Positions 44,058 through 54,302 are shown, numbered from the stretch's first letter. The stretch is DNA of 64,000 nt from Acinetobacter boissieri (GCF_900096955.1 NZ_FMYL01000009.1:1-64000), one strand, 5' to 3'. Notes: generated by a model from the letters alone, not told the origin. Numbers and translations: made by a program.

Positions 44058-45053
44058 ATGCATACTTTAGAAAAAACGGCTATACAGCTCGGCTATATTC
44101 CACTTTTGGACTGTATTGCAATACTTTGGGCGAAGCAACGTGGTTTTTTTGAAGAGTTTGGCCTAGACGTGACTTTAGTCAAAGAAGCCTCGTGGGCTAG
44201 CCTCAGAGACCGACTGGCATTTGGGGTACTGGATGCAGCCCATTGTTTATCTGCCATGTTGCCTGCGGCAGCGGTAGGTACAGATCAAATTGGAATACCA
44301 TTACAGACCCCTTTAGTACTGAGTATTAATCGTGCGTTTATCAGTTTGAACCAAAGTATCTGCTTTGAGCAAAACATTTCAGCATCTGACACCGTATTCA
44401 GTAGCGCAAATAAACTGGTGCAATTAATTAAAAAAAAACAGAACATTCATTTAGCGCATGTATTTAAACATTCAATTCATCACTACTGCATCAAAGAATG
44501 GCTCTCTTTGGCAGATATGGACGTCGCACAAAATTTACAACTCATGACTTGCCCACCGCCTTATATGATTGAAGCCATACAAAAACATACGATTGATGGT
44601 TTTTGTGTTGGAGAACCGTGGAATATTCAATCACAGGTACAAGGGTATTCACAGATTATTGCTGAAAGTAAGCAAATTATTCCCGAAGTTGCAGATAAAG
44701 TCTTAGCAGTTACCCAAAGTTGGGCAAAAGATCATCCGCATACGTTAGCAGCGCTAACACATGCAATTTCAAAAGCACAATATGAATTACAAACGTTAGA
44801 TTCATTTTCAGACGTATGGAAAATGCTCAAAGCGTATCATATTATTCAGTTTGACTGCTCACCCTCAGTTCATGTTCAAGCATATTATAAACTCATACAT
44901 ATTATTCAGAATTTCACAGAACAACAAAAACCTAAAGTTACTGATTTTGAATGGATTATTCAACAAATGTGTAAATGGGAAAATCTATCTTTAACTGAAA
45001 AAGAAGCACGGCATATTGCAACAACCTGTATCATCTCATCAGATTTCATTTAA
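44058..45053 (+). CDS. nasS: NasS-like nitrate sensor (NrtA/CmpA family)
   Basis: The 331-aa cytoplasmic protein resembles nitrate-binding NrtA-type proteins but lacks a signal peptide, as expected for NasS. Motifs visible include LGYIPLLDCIAILWAKQRGF near the N-terminus, LKAYHIIQFDCSPSVHVQAY and FCVGEPWNIQSQVQG near residue 182. NasS binds NasT when nitrate is absent and releases it when nitrate binds. It is co-transcribed with the nasT-like gene and faces acnB, with a terminator between. Confidence 0.87.
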   Translation: MHTLEKTAIQLGYIPLLDCIAILWAKQRGFFEEFGLDVTLVKEASWASLRDRLAFGVLDAAHCLSAMLPAAAVGTDQIGIPLQTPLVLSINRAFISLNQSICFEQNISASDTVFSSANKLVQLIKKKQNIHLAHVFKHSIHHYCIKEWLSLADMDVAQNLQLMTCPPPYMIEAIQKHTIDGFCVGEPWNIQSQVQGYSQIIAESKQIIPEVADKVLAVTQSWAKDHPHTLAALTHAISKAQYELQTLDSFSDVWKMLKAYHIIQFDCSPSVHVQAYYKLIHIIQNFTEQQKPKVTDFEWIIQQMCKWENLSLTEKEARHIATTCIISSDFI

Positions 45054-45066
45054 TTCGCTGATAAAA

Positions 45067-45097
45067 AGCCCCCTACAAAAGGCTTTTGTAGGGGGCT
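45067..45097. terminator. Terminator between nasS-like gene and acnB
   Basis: A 15-bp perfect stem AGCCCCCTACAAAAG / CTTTTGTAGGGGGCT stands between the convergent gene ends. The A run at its left arm (45063-45067) gives U's on the minus strand, so it mainly terminates acnB. Confidence 0.85.
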
Positions 45098-45111
45098 CTA
45101 AATACTTGGAA

Positions 45112-47751
45112 TTATGTCAACTGTGCCGCAGAGATTTTTTTCGTATCTACTTTTAATGCAGCAGATTGATACTGCGCCATTTGATCAAAGTTTAAATACT
45201 TATAAATATCGGCAGACATGCTATCAATTTGAGAAGCATACTGTTGGTATTCCTCAGGTGTAGGTAACTGACCTAAGACCGCAGCCACAGACGCCAACTC
45301 AGCAGATGCTAAATAAACATCTGCTCCTTGCCCTAAACGGTTTGGAAAGTTACGCGTAGAAGTCGAAACAACAGTCGTGTTTGGTGCAACGCGTGCTTGG
45401 TTACCCATACACAATGAACACCCTGGCATTTCTGTACGTGCGCCTGCTTTACCGTATGTGCTATAGAAACCTTCTTCCATCAACTGGCGTTCATCCATAC
45501 GAGTCGGTGGTGCAAGCCACAAGCGGGTTGATAACGCCCCACCGGGTACTTTATCTAGTAACTTACCCGCAGCGCGGAAATGACCAATATTGGTCATACA
45601 TGAACCAATAAATACTTCATCAATTTTTGCACCTTGTACATCAGAAAGCAGTTTTGCATCGTCTGGGTCATTTGGACAGCACAATACTGGCTCTTTAATC
45701 TCTGCTAAATCAATTTCATATACACGTGCATATTCTGCATCGGCATCTGCTTGAAGCAATTGTGGGTCTTCTAGCCATTTTTGCATATTTTCTACACGGC
45801 GTGCCATGGTTCGTGCATCGCCATAGCCTTCTGAAATCATCCACTTCAGCATGGTAATATTCGAACGTAAATATTCAGCCACTTTATTTTCAGATAAAGT
45901 AATTGCACAGCCCGCAGCAGAACGCTCAGCAGACGCATCAGATAATTCAAAGGCTTGTTCTGCAGTCAGTTCCGTTTCCATTTCAGTGAGGTCGATTTCT
46001 AAAATACGGCCAGAAAAAATATTTTTCTTTCCTTTTTTCTCAACCGTTAAATCGCCAGCTTGAATGGCATAATAAGGAATAGCATGCACAAGGTCTCGAA
46101 GCGTAATCCCTGGTTGCATTTTACCTTTAAATTTCACTAGAACAGATTCTGGCATATCAAGTGGCATTACGCCTGTTGCTGCAGCAAATGCGACAAGACC
46201 TGAACCTGCAGGAAATGAAATACCAATTGGGAAACGTGTGTGTGAATCTCCTCCGGTACCTACCGTATCTGGTAGCAACATACGGTTGAGCCAAGAGTGA
46301 ATAATACCATCGCCCGGACGTAATGACACACCACCACGGTTCATAATAAAATCAGGTAATGTATGCTGTGTTTGTACATCTACAGGTTTTGGGTACGCTG
46401 CGGTATGGCAAAATGATTGCATGACTAAATCTGCAGAAAAACCTAAACATGCAAGATCTTTGAGTTCATCACGTGTCATTGGCCCCGTGGTATCTTGCGA
46501 ACCCACAGTGGTCATACGAGGTTCACAATAGGTATCTGGACGAATACCTTGCCCTTCTGGTAAGCCACATGCTCGACCAACCATTTTTTGTGCCAAAGTA
46601 AAACCTTTACCTGAGTTCGCTGGTTGTTTTGGTTGACGGAATAATGTAGATGTCGGTAAGCCTAATGCTTCTCGTGCTTTCGTAGTCAAACCACGACCAA
46701 TAATTAAATTAATACGCCCACCTGCGCGTACCTCATCTAAGAGTACAGGCGTTTTCAATTTAGAGTGTGCAATCTGTTGTCCTGCTTTAAATGCAGTGAC
46801 TTCGGCATTCTCTTTATCGATTTTTAAGGTGATTTCATCACCCATATTCATCTCTGATACATCAATTTCTACAGGTAACGCACCTGCATCTTCCATGGTA
46901 TTAAAGAAAATTGGGGCAATTTTTGTACCCAAACAGACGCCACCATCTTTTTTATTTGGAATATGCGGTAAATCATCACCAAAGTACCAAAGCACTGAGT
47001 TGGTTGCAGATTTACGAGATGAACCTGTACCCACAACATCCCCAACATAAGCCACTTGGTTGCCTGTTGCAATCATCTGCTTGATTTGCTGGATTGGACC
47101 CACTTCGCCTTGTTTTTCAGGCACAATACCATCACGCTCATTTTTAAGCATCGCTATTGCGTGCAATGGAATGTCTGGGCGACTCCATGCATCTTGGGCC
47201 GGTGAAAGATCGTCAGTATTGGTTTCACCCGTCACTTTAAATACTGTAATTTTAATTTCTTCAGGTACATCTTTACGTGATGTAAACCATTCTGCGTCTG
47301 CCCATGACTGCATCACTGCTTGCGCTTTGCTGTTCCCAGCTTTGGCTTTGTCTGCAACATCATGAAAAGCGTCAAATACTAATAAGGTTTTTTTGAGTGC
47401 ATCTGCCGCAAGATCAGACAATTCAGCATCATCAAGCAACTCAACTAATGGGGCAACATTATAACCACCCAACATCGTACCTAATAAGTAAACTGCTCTT
47501 TGCTTTGTCACCAATGGTGAGCTGGCTAAACCTTTAGCAATCGCAGCTAAAAAAGCAGCTTTTACATAAGCGGCTTGGTCAACACCTGCAGGGATTCTAT
47601 TTTCCAAAAGGTCAACCAAATATGCTTCTTCACCTGATGGTGGGTTTTTTAATAATTCAACAAGACTGGCAGTTTGTGCATCATCAAGTGGCTTTGGTGG
47701 TATTCCTAGTGCGGCACGTTCTTGAACGTGTTGGCGGTAAGCTTCTAGCAC
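45112..47751 (-). CDS. acnB: AcnB, aconitate hydratase B
   Basis: The 879-aa enzyme has the AcnB architecture: an N-terminal HEAT-like helical region (about 1-160), the swivelling domain with KITVFKVTGETNTDDLSPAQ, and the C-terminal catalytic core with cluster cysteines in GSCMTNIGHFRAAGK and CSLCMGNQARVAPN. It converts citrate to isocitrate in the citric acid cycle. Translation begins with GTG at 47751, with AGGGAG about 6 bp upstream. It is monocistronic, with terminator 45067-45097 after it. Confidence 0.95.
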   Translation of the reverse strand: MLEAYRQHVQERAALGIPPKPLDDAQTASLVELLKNPPSGEEAYLVDLLENRIPAGVDQAAYVKAAFLAAIAKGLASSPLVTKQRAVYLLGTMLGGYNVAPLVELLDDAELSDLAADALKKTLLVFDAFHDVADKAKAGNSKAQAVMQSWADAEWFTSRKDVPEEIKITVFKVTGETNTDDLSPAQDAWSRPDIPLHAIAMLKNERDGIVPEKQGEVGPIQQIKQMIATGNQVAYVGDVVGTGSSRKSATNSVLWYFGDDLPHIPNKKDGGVCLGTKIAPIFFNTMEDAGALPVEIDVSEMNMGDEITLKIDKENAEVTAFKAGQQIAHSKLKTPVLLDEVRAGGRINLIIGRGLTTKAREALGLPTSTLFRQPKQPANSGKGFTLAQKMVGRACGLPEGQGIRPDTYCEPRMTTVGSQDTTGPMTRDELKDLACLGFSADLVMQSFCHTAAYPKPVDVQTQHTLPDFIMNRGGVSLRPGDGIIHSWLNRMLLPDTVGTGGDSHTRFPIGISFPAGSGLVAFAAATGVMPLDMPESVLVKFKGKMQPGITLRDLVHAIPYYAIQAGDLTVEKKGKKNIFSGRILEIDLTEMETELTAEQAFELSDASAERSAAGCAITLSENKVAEYLRSNITMLKWMISEGYGDARTMARRVENMQKWLEDPQLLQADADAEYARVYEIDLAEIKEPVLCCPNDPDDAKLLSDVQGAKIDEVFIGSCMTNIGHFRAAGKLLDKVPGGALSTRLWLAPPTRMDERQLMEEGFYSTYGKAGARTEMPGCSLCMGNQARVAPNTTVVSTSTRNFPNRLGQGADVYLASAELASVAAVLGQLPTPEEYQQYASQIDSMSADIYKYLNFDQMAQYQSAALKVDTKKISAAQLT

Positions 47752-48040
47752 GGTGTTCTCCCTGTGTTTTAAATAAACTTATAAAGGTTGTTATTCCATA
47801 TTTATAAGTCACTTGTGTGTTTCTGATTTTACTAAAATTATGAGATAAAGTTAATGTCATTCATCGCTTTATACGTGATGATCACTATTTCCTAGCGAAA
47901 TGATGCAAGCTGGGTTTTGATCATCAAAAAGCATCATATAAGACTCTAACAAAAGATATGTAGCAAAGCGTAACGCGAAGTACGAGAGTTTCGATTTTTT
48001 ATGTCGTCAGCGACACCTTTTAATAGATGTCGCCTTATTT
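47752..48040. other. Intergenic region upstream of acnB
   Basis: This 289-bp stretch has no credible ORF. A 6-bp stem GCGACA / TGTCGC (48010-48033) followed by a T-rich run lies just beyond the fimbrial adhesin stop. It may terminate a plus-strand transcript or be a structure in the fimbrial mRNA end. The acnB promoter must be here, but I could not place it confidently. Confidence 0.4.
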
Positions 48041-49087
48041 TTAATTATAAAATAGACTTAAAGTTGCTTGCGATTTTACTGTGCCTGCTGCCAATGTAGT
48101 GCTTCCATTTCGGTGATATACCGCATAAAAACTTTTACTTACTGTTGGTGTGGTACTTGAAGATGTTGTACCAAAAGTAAAACTGCTGCCACTGCCCCCC
48201 AAAGGAATGGCAGTATTTGAAGTATCATATAATTTAACAGATACATCTGTGGCTGTACCTGTATTACTTAAAAGATAAGTTGAGTTACTCACGTTATTTG
48301 CGTCTAACATCACTCCTGTCATAGACGTACTGGCCAACCCAGAACTGCACGTTGCTGTAATCGTGAACCCTGTACGCCCTGCATCTGAACCACTGGTGCT
48401 CAGTGCAGAGATATTTGTCGTTGGTAAGGTCACGCTCGCATCTGCCACAGAACATGTTTTTGTAGATACTGGTGTGAAATTAATCGTGGTATACAGTGTT
48501 GGTGCATTATTATATGTCGTGCCATTGTACACTACGCTAAAATTAAGCGTTCCCCAAATAATGTTTTGACTGATACTTGAAGTCGGTACTTTAGAAAAAT
48601 AAAACGTTGGTGTAAGCTTTAAGCCTTGTGTCGCTCGACCTGTAGCAGAAGAATACATCGTCCAAGAATTACCATTACTCACCATACTTGGCAAAGTCGT
48701 TGATGGTGTACCCGCTGTATTGTTATCTGTTGCAGAAAAATAAACATACGCAAAATTATCTACAAACTCATTCCCTGTATTCACAATTTTATAGTACGTC
48801 ATGCCATTATTGGTCACACTGCTACTACTATCAATATTTGAACCTGCTAAAGTCAATGTGGTCGTTACTGTACCGCTATATGTATTATTGGTTTTAGATA
48901 AACAACTAATAATACTGGCATGTGTAATTGTAGATGCAGTATAAACGTGGGTGGTTGATGCCGCATTTGTAGGTGAAACACTCCCCCCTCTTAAATTACC
49001 TGAAGAAATTGTACAATCATCTGCATGAGCAGAAATACATGTAAATACACATATCAGTATTAGAAGTAAAAAATAGGATTTATTCAT
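48041..49087 (-). CDS. Fimbrial adhesin/tip subunit of chaperone-usher system
   Basis: From the second ATG (49087) the protein is 348 aa with a signal peptide ending near SAHA. The Ser/Thr/Asn-rich N-terminal part is followed by a pilin-like C-terminal domain (TCSVADASVTLPTTNISALS, and SQATLSLFYN at the end, a donor-strand pattern). A two-domain design with a C-terminal pilin domain is typical of tip adhesins. Its start overlaps the usher gene's end by a few bases, so it is the last gene of the operon. Receptor specificity cannot be read from the sequence. Confidence 0.8.
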   Translation of the reverse strand: MNKSYFLLLILICVFTCISAHADDCTISSGNLRGGSVSPTNAASTTHVYTASTITHASIISCLSKTNNTYSGTVTTTLTLAGSNIDSSSSVTNNGMTYYKIVNTGNEFVDNFAYVYFSATDNNTAGTPSTTLPSMVSNGNSWTMYSSATGRATQGLKLTPTFYFSKVPTSSISQNIIWGTLNFSVVYNGTTYNNAPTLYTTINFTPVSTKTCSVADASVTLPTTNISALSTSGSDAGRTGFTITATCSSGLASTSMTGVMLDANNVSNSTYLLSNTGTATDVSVKLYDTSNTAIPLGGSGSSFTFGTTSSSTTPTVSKSFYAVYHRNGSTTLAAGTVKSQATLSLFYN

Positions 49088-51576
49088 TGGCACACCACAT
49101 CAATGATTTGGAATTGTTTTTTGCTCAGCGTCTTATTTATCTGCGTACTGATTGCTGGAATAACACACACTTGCTGGTTTAATACTCCCCAACGTAGCGT
49201 CAATGGTTGTTTTAAACTCTGATCAGAAGAGATAAACAGTTGATTAGATTGTCCCATTACAGCCACAGTTGAATGATCTTTTGTTTTAACTTCTACGCCC
49301 ATTGGAATTTTTTCTTGCGTGGCCGTATGAACATTCAATAAAATATTAGAAGTTTTTTCGGTTTCAAAATTCAGTAAAGTTGAGCTGTAACGGCGTGGAA
49401 TGACTTGAGATTGATTGTTTTTAATTACCACATCAAGTGGTAAGTCTTTGCTATTAATGCTTAATGTATTGATATGATAAGGATCAACCACTGGATAAAT
49501 TGCATTACCAAAACGGTCTAATTTCACCCCCCATGCATTTACAACCTGCGCCCCAACAGCATCTTGTGCATGAATAATTGTAAATGTATCAGATAAACTA
49601 TTGGTTAATGTCACACCATACGGGTGTGCAACGATTCCACCTTGTAAACTCACTCCGTACTGCCGTTGTGAATCGGCTTTCGCAACTGTTAACCCTAAAT
49701 TAGTTTCTGGCAACAAATAGTTCATACTGGCATTTACTGTAGACTGACGTTGTGTTTCGTCTCTACTGGCATTTAAAGCATATGTCATTTGATTTTGATC
49801 ACCAGCTGTACCACTTAAACCTGCTGCAAACATATCTGTGGTATTACTGTGCTGGAAGGTGTTATTTAAGTACAGTTTTTTATCTTTCCAAGACAGCGGA
49901 AAAGATATACTGACATATACACTACGATTGGCTTGACTACTCACTGTTTGAGTTTGTGCCACATTTAGACTGTAATTTAATTGTTTATAGTGATTAGAAT
50001 AACCCAAAGTATATTGATTATAACCGTGCTGATCATTCCAATACTCTGAACGTGTGCCTGTCAGGTATAACGCCCCCCAACCCGCTTTAAACTGTTGACG
50101 TAAAGTCAAATTGGTTTGAGATTTTAAACGATAGGTCAAATAAAAATTATCGACCTCATCTTGCGTGAGTTGATCACGATTCACTAAAGATACAGCATTG
50201 GCAAAAGACAGATAACCTTGCGTAAGTTGCTGCATATTAACATTTAAACTCAGATTTAAAGGCATAAAACTATAGCGGTAACTCAGCTTATATTTTTGAC
50301 CATTTTTTTGAGTCCCATCTAAATTAGCATTACCCTGCTCTACATCAAAAGTCATCCCCCCCAGTAAACTATTTATACCACCACCCAGTAAATACCCCTG
50401 ATAGTGGTGACTTAAAGTTGTGCCACCATGTAATGTAAAATTATTTGACACACCATACTCTAAAGTTGCTTGGGCCAAACTTTCATCTAGAACCTTTTGT
50501 TCTAACTTATAACGACCTAAAGCAAAGTTATAATTAAATTGGCTCGCACGAACCAAATTAGTTACCCCTTGAAGAGGCACAATAAAGCTTCTTTTTTCAC
50601 CACTTTGTTCCGTTACTTGCACCGTTAAATCGCCGTTGGTTGCAAGTGTTGTTAAATCTTTAATATCAAATGGCCCTATTGGAACTGTACGTTCATAAAT
50701 TTTTTGGCCATTTTGAAAAATAGAGACCAACGCATTAGAATTTGCAACACCAGAAATTACTGGTGCATAACTTTGTACAGACCACGGGCGCATAGAACTA
50801 TCATTACTGAGCTCAAGTCCTCGTATAAGGTAAGAACTCATATAGTATGCATTGGTTGTAAAATCACCCAGCGATAGACGTGAATTGAGTGACGTAATAT
50901 CTCTCGATAACACATTGAGTGAAGGTATATAGTCCGTTAAACGGTTATTTGTTGACTCAAAACTCCCCACATGGCGAAAGTTAAATCCTGCAATATTTAA
51001 ACCTGCAGTGAGACCTAGATAATTGTTGTCTGTCGTTTTCGATAGGTTGTTACTGCTATAATGATTATAGTTGTACGTCAAATAGCCCGCGGTTATGCCC
51101 TGATCAAATAAACGTGGTGAAATATAACCTACAGGCCGATCATTCAATAACGCCAAAGGAATACTAAAGCTTAAAGATTGATTACTATCATCATAACTAT
51201 ATTTGGCATCTGGGCTAATATCTTGAACACTTATGCAAGGCTGCAGAGGTAAATGCGAGCGTATGTCATCTTTTAAGCCTATTTTTTCTAGCAAAGCTTG
51301 GTTTACACATAAAATTGCAGGCTTTTTTAGATCAGGTTGCCAAAAGCGGATATTTACCTGACCCAAATATTGATCATTTATACCAACACCTAAAACGTAT
51401 GACCCGACAGGCACACTGTTTTCTACATTAAAGGCACTTAAATCAATATTTTTATTACTTGATCCAAATAAAGCAGATGAATCAAAAGTTAATAATTCTT
51501 CAGCACTTGCAGGGTTCAAGCAGAACAACGGTATAGTTGTGACAATAAACCCTACACTTAATATAGATTTATTCAT
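49084..51576 (-). CDS. Outer-membrane usher (FimD/PapC family)
   Basis: The 830-aa protein has a signal peptide ending near NPASAEE, an N-terminal substrate-binding domain (FNVENSVPVGSYVLGV), a 24-strand beta-barrel region and a plug/C-terminal domain with PIGPFDIKDLTTLATNGDLT and GVTNLVRASQFNY. It assembles the pilus through the outer membrane by accepting chaperone-subunit complexes. It lies between the chaperone gene (4 bp away) and the adhesin gene. Confidence 0.9.
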   Translation of the reverse strand: MNKSILSVGFIVTTIPLFCLNPASAEELLTFDSSALFGSSNKNIDLSAFNVENSVPVGSYVLGVGINDQYLGQVNIRFWQPDLKKPAILCVNQALLEKIGLKDDIRSHLPLQPCISVQDISPDAKYSYDDSNQSLSFSIPLALLNDRPVGYISPRLFDQGITAGYLTYNYNHYSSNNLSKTTDNNYLGLTAGLNIAGFNFRHVGSFESTNNRLTDYIPSLNVLSRDITSLNSRLSLGDFTTNAYYMSSYLIRGLELSNDSSMRPWSVQSYAPVISGVANSNALVSIFQNGQKIYERTVPIGPFDIKDLTTLATNGDLTVQVTEQSGEKRSFIVPLQGVTNLVRASQFNYNFALGRYKLEQKVLDESLAQATLEYGVSNNFTLHGGTTLSHHYQGYLLGGGINSLLGGMTFDVEQGNANLDGTQKNGQKYKLSYRYSFMPLNLSLNVNMQQLTQGYLSFANAVSLVNRDQLTQDEVDNFYLTYRLKSQTNLTLRQQFKAGWGALYLTGTRSEYWNDQHGYNQYTLGYSNHYKQLNYSLNVAQTQTVSSQANRSVYVSISFPLSWKDKKLYLNNTFQHSNTTDMFAAGLSGTAGDQNQMTYALNASRDETQRQSTVNASMNYLLPETNLGLTVAKADSQRQYGVSLQGGIVAHPYGVTLTNSLSDTFTIIHAQDAVGAQVVNAWGVKLDRFGNAIYPVVDPYHINTLSINSKDLPLDVVIKNNQSQVIPRRYSSTLLNFETEKTSNILLNVHTATQEKIPMGVEVKTKDHSTVAVMGQSNQLFISSDQSLKQPLTLRWGVLNQQVCVIPAISTQINKTLSKKQFQIIDVVCQ

Positions 51577-51580
51577 AAAC

Positions 51581-52309
51581 TTAATCGGCTATTGTATTGA
51601 AAGATTCCGTACCACCAAAGTCATTAATTAAGGTATAAGTGATAGCACTTGGCGACGGTACTTTTGTTTTAAATGTTTGTTCACCCAAAGGACCAACCAT
51701 CAAAGGACTGGTATATATTTCTTGATCCATCCCTTTTTTACTTTGTATAACAACCTGTTGAAAACTCATATAATATGGGCTTGGATTCGTCACTTTTATA
51801 CTCTGAGTTTCAGCATTGTATTTAAAATGGAGCTTTTGAAAAAAATGCTCTGGTTTACCTATCAGCTGAATTGGTCTATAAAAAAGTTTAATTCTTGAAC
51901 GTACTGAGATATTTAATTTATTAATTACTGACTGATCTGTCGGTGCAACATCTAAAATATTAAACCAATATAAAGACTCACGATCTTTAGGTAATTGATC
52001 TACATTTTTTGCAAACAAACGAATCATTTGACCTTTATTGGCTTCAATGCGCACCAAAGGTGGCGTTAAAATAAAAGGCATTCGCTCTGCAGATGGAATT
52101 TCTTTTGGATCACCATCATCTAACCAAGACTGTACAAGTGCCGCACGCTGATCAGGATTATTTAACTGAACCACCACTTGTTTTTGGTCAGATGGAAAGA
52201 CAACTCGTGTCCCTGTAATGGTGACCCCAGATACAGCATGTTGTTGTACACATAAACTGGCTATTAAAGCAATGCAATACTGTTTCACGTGATATCTTCC
52301 CATGGTCAA
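51581..52309 (-). CDS. Periplasmic pilus chaperone (FimC/PapD family)
   Basis: The 242-aa protein has a signal peptide ending near HAVSG, then the chaperone pattern VTITGTRVVFPSDQKQVVVQ, a WLDDGDPKEI segment and FILTPPLVRIEANKGQMIRLF. The G1-strand motif at about 160-185 and the KLFYRPIQL region support the PapD family. It folds pilin subunits in the periplasm. It starts 6 bp after the pilin stop codon. Confidence 0.9.
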   Translation of the reverse strand: MTMGRYHVKQYCIALIASLCVQQHAVSGVTITGTRVVFPSDQKQVVVQLNNPDQRAALVQSWLDDGDPKEIPSAERMPFILTPPLVRIEANKGQMIRLFAKNVDQLPKDRESLYWFNILDVAPTDQSVINKLNISVRSRIKLFYRPIQLIGKPEHFFQKLHFKYNAETQSIKVTNPSPYYMSFQQVVIQSKKGMDQEIYTSPLMVGPLGEQTFKTKVPSPSAITYTLINDFGGTESFNTIAD

Positions 52310-52315
52310 TCTTTA

Positions 52316-52870
52316 TTATTTATAAATAATAGAATAGTCAACTTGACCAACTACAGTACCCGCAGTGGTTGTACCTGTTGCGTAATAACGTGCATAGTAC
52401 GGATAGGTATAAGTCGCAACACTTGAACTGTTGGTACCAGTTGTTGCAGTTGAATATGTTTGAGAAGATGAATCTGTATACAAATTAATAATGGTTTGAG
52501 CATTGTTTAAAAGCTGAATATCTACATTAGACGCTGTACCTGTATTGGTTAAACGCCCATTTGTATTTACATTAGACACACTTGGTTCGTAATACGGCGT
52601 TGCAATACCTGCGCTAGTACTACACCCAGCACCCGTTAAAACAATTTTATATGCTGTTAAACCCGCAACAGCTGCAGATGATGTCAACGCAGAAACATGT
52701 GTTGTTGGAAGAGAAACTGTGGCTGTAGCAGAAGAACCACTATTTATACTGGCAGAACACGTACCACCAACCAATGTGCCACTAAAATTAATTGTACCAT
52801 CTACTGCATAAACTGAAGATGACGCCACAACTGCGAGTAATACTGTGGCAAATATTTTACTATTTTTCAT
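52316..52870 (-). CDS. Major fimbrial subunit (type 1 pilin-like)
   Basis: The 184-aa protein has a signal peptide (VLLAVVASSSVYA), then DGTINFSGTLVGGTCSASIN with the first of the pair of cysteines (the second in LTGAGCSTS) that form the pilin disulphide. The C-terminus VVGQVDYSIIYK is a beta-strand end typical of pilins. It is the first gene of the fimbrial operon and probably the most highly expressed. Its closest precedent is the type 1 pilus subunit FimA. Confidence 0.85.
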   Translation of the reverse strand: MKNSKIFATVLLAVVASSSVYAVDGTINFSGTLVGGTCSASINSGSSATATVSLPTTHVSALTSSAAVAGLTAYKIVLTGAGCSTSAGIATPYYEPSVSNVNTNGRLTNTGTASNVDIQLLNNAQTIINLYTDSSSQTYSTATTGTNSSSVATYTYPYYARYYATGTTTAGTVVGQVDYSIIYK

Positions 52871-53584
52871 AATTGCTACCTACTTGTAAAAAAAGGAATC
52901 ATTTGAAACAAAATTCATATTAGTTGTTAACAATGTACAAAATTAGATGGGAATATGTATTTTTGTGAAAAACAAGTATATATGCTTGTTTTATATTATA
53001 TTTATAGTCATTTAACAGATTTATAGACTGATTAAACGCAAAAATTAAAAAATATAAGTTACTGTTTTATAATGGTAAAATTTAAAAACTAAAAATTAAT
53101 ATATAAGAATAATTTTGTTTAGTATTTATATATAGATAAGTAGATTATTCACGATTTAAAATATCAACGATTATTATTTTATATAAATTATTAGATAATT
53201 CTAAAACTTCACAAATACGTAACGATATGAGATTTTAAGAATTTATTACTATGATGTATTCGTGTAATGTAAGTTTTACCTGCATGTATTTTTCAGGAGT
53301 TTCACCTATAGACAGTGAAAAAACATTTGAGCAGTTTATTTATACAGTAATACTGTGTATACCAAGTAACCATTAATTTTTTAGTCATCATAACTGACTG
53401 AAACCTAATTCAGAATAAGCGAGAAAACTATGTCAAATACATCATGGAATTTTAATAAATTATAAAAGTGTTCTATTTTTAGACTATCATACGTATTAGT
53501 CTGTAAAATATCTTGCAAAGTATCTTCACTTTAGCTATATTCTTTCGCATCAAATCTTTCAAATACAAGTATTTGTAAAGTTTT
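52871..53584. other. Long AT-rich intergenic region upstream of the fimbrial operon
   Basis: This 714-bp region contains no credible gene. It must hold the fimbrial promoter, which I could not fix. It has an inverted repeat AGACTA / TAGTCT (53481-53502) around ATACGTAT. At its right end is the tRNA promoter at 53513-53541. Confidence 0.5.
53513..53541 (+). promoter_or_regulatory. Promoter of the tRNA gene
   Basis: TTGCAA (53513-53518) and TATATT (53536-53541) are separated by exactly 17 bp. The expected start is near 53548, about 37 bp upstream of the mature tRNA. Confidence 0.7.
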
Positions 53585-53661
<77 letters not shown>

Positions 53662-53668
53662 TTTATTA

Positions 53669-53701
53669 AACCTTGTAACTTTCTGAGTTATGAGGTTTTT
53701 T
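53669..53701 (+). terminator. Terminator of the tRNA gene
   Basis: A 12-bp stem with two G-T wobbles (AACCTTGTAACT / AGTTATGAGGTT, loop TTCTG) is followed by T residues. It lies 7 bp after the CCA end. Confidence 0.75.
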
Positions 53702-53765
53702 AGTCTCTAGCATTTGTGTTTTGATGCCTTTCTCACGGACCGTAAAGTGGTCCATCTTACAAAAG

Positions 53766-53802
53766 ATCCGTTGGTCTATTTTGTGTAAGCATTATGTAAG
53801 CA
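53766..53802. other. tRNA-derived fragment with TGTAAGCA repeats (possible attachment remnant)
   Basis: The 11 bases ATCCGTTGGTC (53766-53776) repeat the anticodon-stem segment of the tRNA at 53623-53633. Just after it, TGTAAGCA occurs twice (about 53784 and 53795). A partial tRNA copy plus short repeats is what an old integration junction near the tRNA would leave. Confidence 0.4.
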
Positions 53803-53925
53803 AATCCATCTAATTTTTATTGACTTCAAACTTTTAAAAATAAGTTTATATTTTACTCTATTGCATAAGTTTTCCTTTTAACTAATATAGGTTACACATC
53901 CATATTAAATAAAAGGAAAAGAAAA

Positions 53926-54057
53926 ATGCCATCTCCAAAAGACACTAAAGGACCTATAGTTAAGACTGGACCAACAGCAGGAGAAAATCGCTCTCGTAAC
54001 GAAGATGGTCGGTGGCGTAAAAAACGTTCTGATGCAGGCAAAAAACGAGATAAATAA
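53926..54057 (+). CDS. Small basic protein, 43 aa
   Basis: ATG 53926 opens a 43-residue frame ending in TAA 54055-54057, with AAAAGGAAAA upstream as a strong ribosome site. The protein starts MPSPKDTKGPIVKTGPTAGE and ends KRSDAGKKRDK. It is very basic, without hydrophobic segments, and could bind nucleic acid. No family is recognised. The ribosome site and clean codon use argue that it is real despite its size. Confidence 0.6.
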   Translation: MPSPKDTKGPIVKTGPTAGENRSRNEDGRWRKKRSDAGKKRDK

Positions 54058-54079
54058 ATGACTCATAAAGCTATTTTGT

Positions 54080-54210
54080 TCAAAAATCTATCTCCGTTGT
54101 AATTTCTGCTTCATACAACTTTTCGAGTTCATTTAAGTCGTGAAGACTCACAACTAAAAACTCTGATCGACTGCGATGAAGTCGAAATTTTGTAGATGCT
54201 TGGGGGATTT
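54080..54210 (-). pseudogene. C-terminal remnant of an unrecognised gene
   Basis: The minus-strand frame before the stop at 54080-54082 reads about 40 residues, including HRSRSEFLVVSLHDLNELEK and LYEAEITTEIDF, without a start codon. It looks like the C-terminal end of a gene whose body is lost, in the gap next to the restriction operon and near the possible tRNA integration scar. Confidence 0.35.
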
Positions 54211-54302
54211 TTAGAAAAATGGAAATGCAGGTTTTTCCCCTAGGTTTGGTGGAGAAAATGGTTCTTTGAGGGGGAGTTTTGCTAAAGATTGGTTTGAGTG
54301 AA

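Noticed and set aside
48010..48033. Terminator of the fimbrial operon
   Set aside because: The stem is short and its T-rich tail lies on the wrong strand for the fimbrial genes.
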